Shown one piece after another: positions 62,264 to 64,000 of a DNA stretch of 64,000 nucleotides. The notes under the pieces are model-generated. The model did not search any database and was not told where the DNA came from. It saw only the letters and a program-made list of their open reading frames with translations. Position 1 is the stretch's first letter. Every line of letters starts with the position of its first letter. The stretch is from Epiperipatus broadwayi (Eukaryota; Onychophora; Udeonychophora; Euonychophora; Peripatidae), in the NCBI GenBank assembly GCA_028023455.1, contig JAQFVV010012572.1:186001-250000 (forward strand). Reading direction: 5' to 3'. The position numbers and the translations under genes are program-made.

Positions 62264-63230
62264 GAACAGGACTATAAGATTAACTATTTAGATTTAATGA
62301 TCACAAGAGATAAGAGTATATTAAATTAAAAACTAATAATTAAGCCATTGCAAAAAAGAGGATATATAAATTGTAAATCAAAAGTACCAATGATGTATAA
62401 GATGGCAAGTTTTAAATCTTTTTTGTTTCGGAATGAAAAATTATGTCGTTACCAAAGTGATAAATTGAAAAATATTGAGATATTTGCCAAGGAATTGCTT
62501 GATGTTGATTATAAAGTGGAACAAATAAACAATACTTTAAGTCAATTTTAAAAAAATTATTATAATTTAAAAGAAATGAAGATTAATAATAAAAAATGGA
62601 TATCTATTCCATTTATTTCAAATCCACAAGTAAAATTTTTTAAGGATTTATATAAGAATGTATTTAATGTTTCATTCTACGTTCCAAACAATATTAATAA
62701 ATTAGTTAATAATTCTAAGGATGTCATACCTGTCAAGCAAAAAAGTAATGTCATATATCAAATTTTTTGTGATTGTATGCTATCATATATAGGTGAATCT
62801 AGGTGCAGCATTGAGAAAAGATTGAAGAACACGAATTGTTATATAAGCATGTAAAAAATAAAAATAATGGTGATTTAATATCTTCTTCAGTTTTCTTCGA
62901 TCATGAAAAAACATGTAAATATAAATTTAAATTTAATGTTGAAAATGTGAAAATTCTTCATGAAGAGAAAAACCATAGTAAAAGAAAAATTAAAGAGGCA
63001 ATTTTTATAAACAGGAATAAAACGCATTTAATAAATTGACAAGCTTCTAACATTAAAATACGAGATTTGTAGAATTTGAATTGATGACGTTTGCTTCCGC
63101 TTTTAGTTTTTGAATTTAATGGCAGTTGAGGCAGGTTAGAAAGTAACCGAAAGTACTTCTGCAGATTTAAAGATTGCTTGTAATTGTTTGTAAACCGTTA
63201 AAAATATTATTTCAATTATAATTACAATAT
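62264..63230 (+). pseudogene. Penelope-like retroelement, second copy, head to head
   Basis: This plus-strand copy of the same element starts at RT residues EQDYKINYLDLMITR, so it is cut further 3' than its partner. It has a stop in SILN*KL (about 62325), a stop after TLSQF (62549-62551), a one-base loss after SIEKR that shifts frame near 62822, then the rest of GIY-YIG in another frame to 63039. The protein and UTR are nearly identical to the minus copy, including the 3' UTR with GGCAGTTGAGGCAGGTTAGA. The arms form a palindrome of about 960 bp each, separated by about 440 bp unique to the minus copy. Confidence 0.9.
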
Positions 63231-64000
63231 TGTTTTTAATTAATGGATATTTTATTTATTTTACATATATATATATATATATATTGTACTCTGTCAATAG
63301 GAGGATGACCCCTAGCAGATATGCCAAGTCCCTATATTAGTCCATATTAGGACTTTGTCTAGGTACCATTTAATAGACTTACCATTGTTTAACTATGTTT
63401 AATCAATTATAACAACTGTGAGATTCATATATCATATCAACAAAATTACATACTCTTTAACATTAAATAAATACTAAAGTATTTATCCAATGGCATAAGA
63501 ATACTTAGACACTCCTCCTTATTCAGTATCCAAATACTCTCATGACTAATGATAATGTTTCAATTAACAAAATAAAATATCTATAATGATGACATTTAAA
63601 TGAATCTACTCAATAAGTTGTATTGTTATTTTATTGTATGGTAATCTTTTATTTTACTTTTATAACACCATCATTAAAAATAACCATAATAACAATATCA
63701 TTCTAAGGAGATCTCAGGATTATCATTGATTTTCAATTAGTTATTTGATCCACCTATAAAATATCAAGAAGGATTTTATTGAACTTTATAGGTAGTGAGT
63801 CAATTAAGAAAAGACTTATCACCTGAATCTATAATTAAAATTGTACTACTATTTCATACTTATGTTCCCTAATATTTACTCTTAAACCAATAGTTATCTA
63901 AATTGTAATTATATTTAATTCCTTATAAATAAGCATACTTTAATAATTTGCAATATTATCAATGACTTATATGATCAAGGCAGTTTACATTAAATTAAAA
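63231..64000. other. AT-rich DNA to the window end
   Basis: A TA run at 63266-63286 is followed by slightly more complex sequence; nothing recognised. Confidence 0.5.

Overview
This is eukaryotic repeat-rich DNA, strongly AT-biased, with no complete host gene that I can support. The mix of repeats fits an invertebrate animal genome: Penelope-like retroelements with a GIY-YIG endonuclease, RTE-type and other non-LTR retrotransposon fragments, short tRNA-like SINEs, a hAT-type MITE, and long GATA, AAT, AAG and AT arrays. A mollusc or other lophotrochozoan is a reasonable guess, but the sequence does not settle the phylum. Almost every open reading frame is either chance AT-rich reading or a decayed transposon.

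Layout. 1-7.2 kb: anonymous AT-rich DNA with one tRNA-like SINE. 7.2-9.3 kb: old RTE-type LINE remnant (minus). 10.3 kb: broken hammerhead-family repeat. 11.3-11.85 kb: Penelope-like C-terminus with GIY-YIG motif. 12.05-14.2 kb: decayed LINE with RT and a CCHC-type knuckle. 15.07-16.14 kb: 338-bp tandem/inverted repeats. 17.9-19.1 kb: better-preserved RTE copy. 19.14-20.6 kb: 419-bp tandem dimer, near-perfect hairpin, GATA array. 21.3-24.4 kb: triplet arrays, a 42-bp-type minisatellite and a LINE fragment framed by AAT repeats. 25.16-25.54 kb: hAT MITE with perfect 8-bp target duplication. 25.5-31.2 kb: mostly featureless. 31.2-34.3 kb: nested repeats including a hammerhead element with a 13-bp target duplication. 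34.66-35.3 kb: second GATA array. 36.6-37.3 kb: 400-bp hammerhead-like repeat. 37.35-48.4 kb: about 2.75-kb arms in inverted orientation around a spacer that holds several hammerhead-bearing repeats. 48.4-60.8 kb: mostly featureless with SINEs and two more hammerhead-family copies. 60.85-63.23 kb: two Penelope-like copies joined head to head.

The most interesting content is a set of small non-coding repeats carrying hammerhead ribozyme motifs. At least three families have monomers of about 400, 406 and 455 nt, occur as more than one monomer in tandem, and (in the two cases I could resolve) are bounded by short direct target duplications. One copy (44123-44177) has every core nucleotide intact. 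Stem III in the best copies is a six-base palindrome (ATGCAT, ACTAGT, AACGTT), as expected for ribozymes that work as dimers. This is the organisation of metazoan retrozymes, small non-autonomous retroelements thought to spread through circular RNA. Several of these repeats, and the Penelope-like element itself, show the same head-to-head (5'-to-5') inverted junction, which points to a shared Penelope-type integration machinery. That link is inference.
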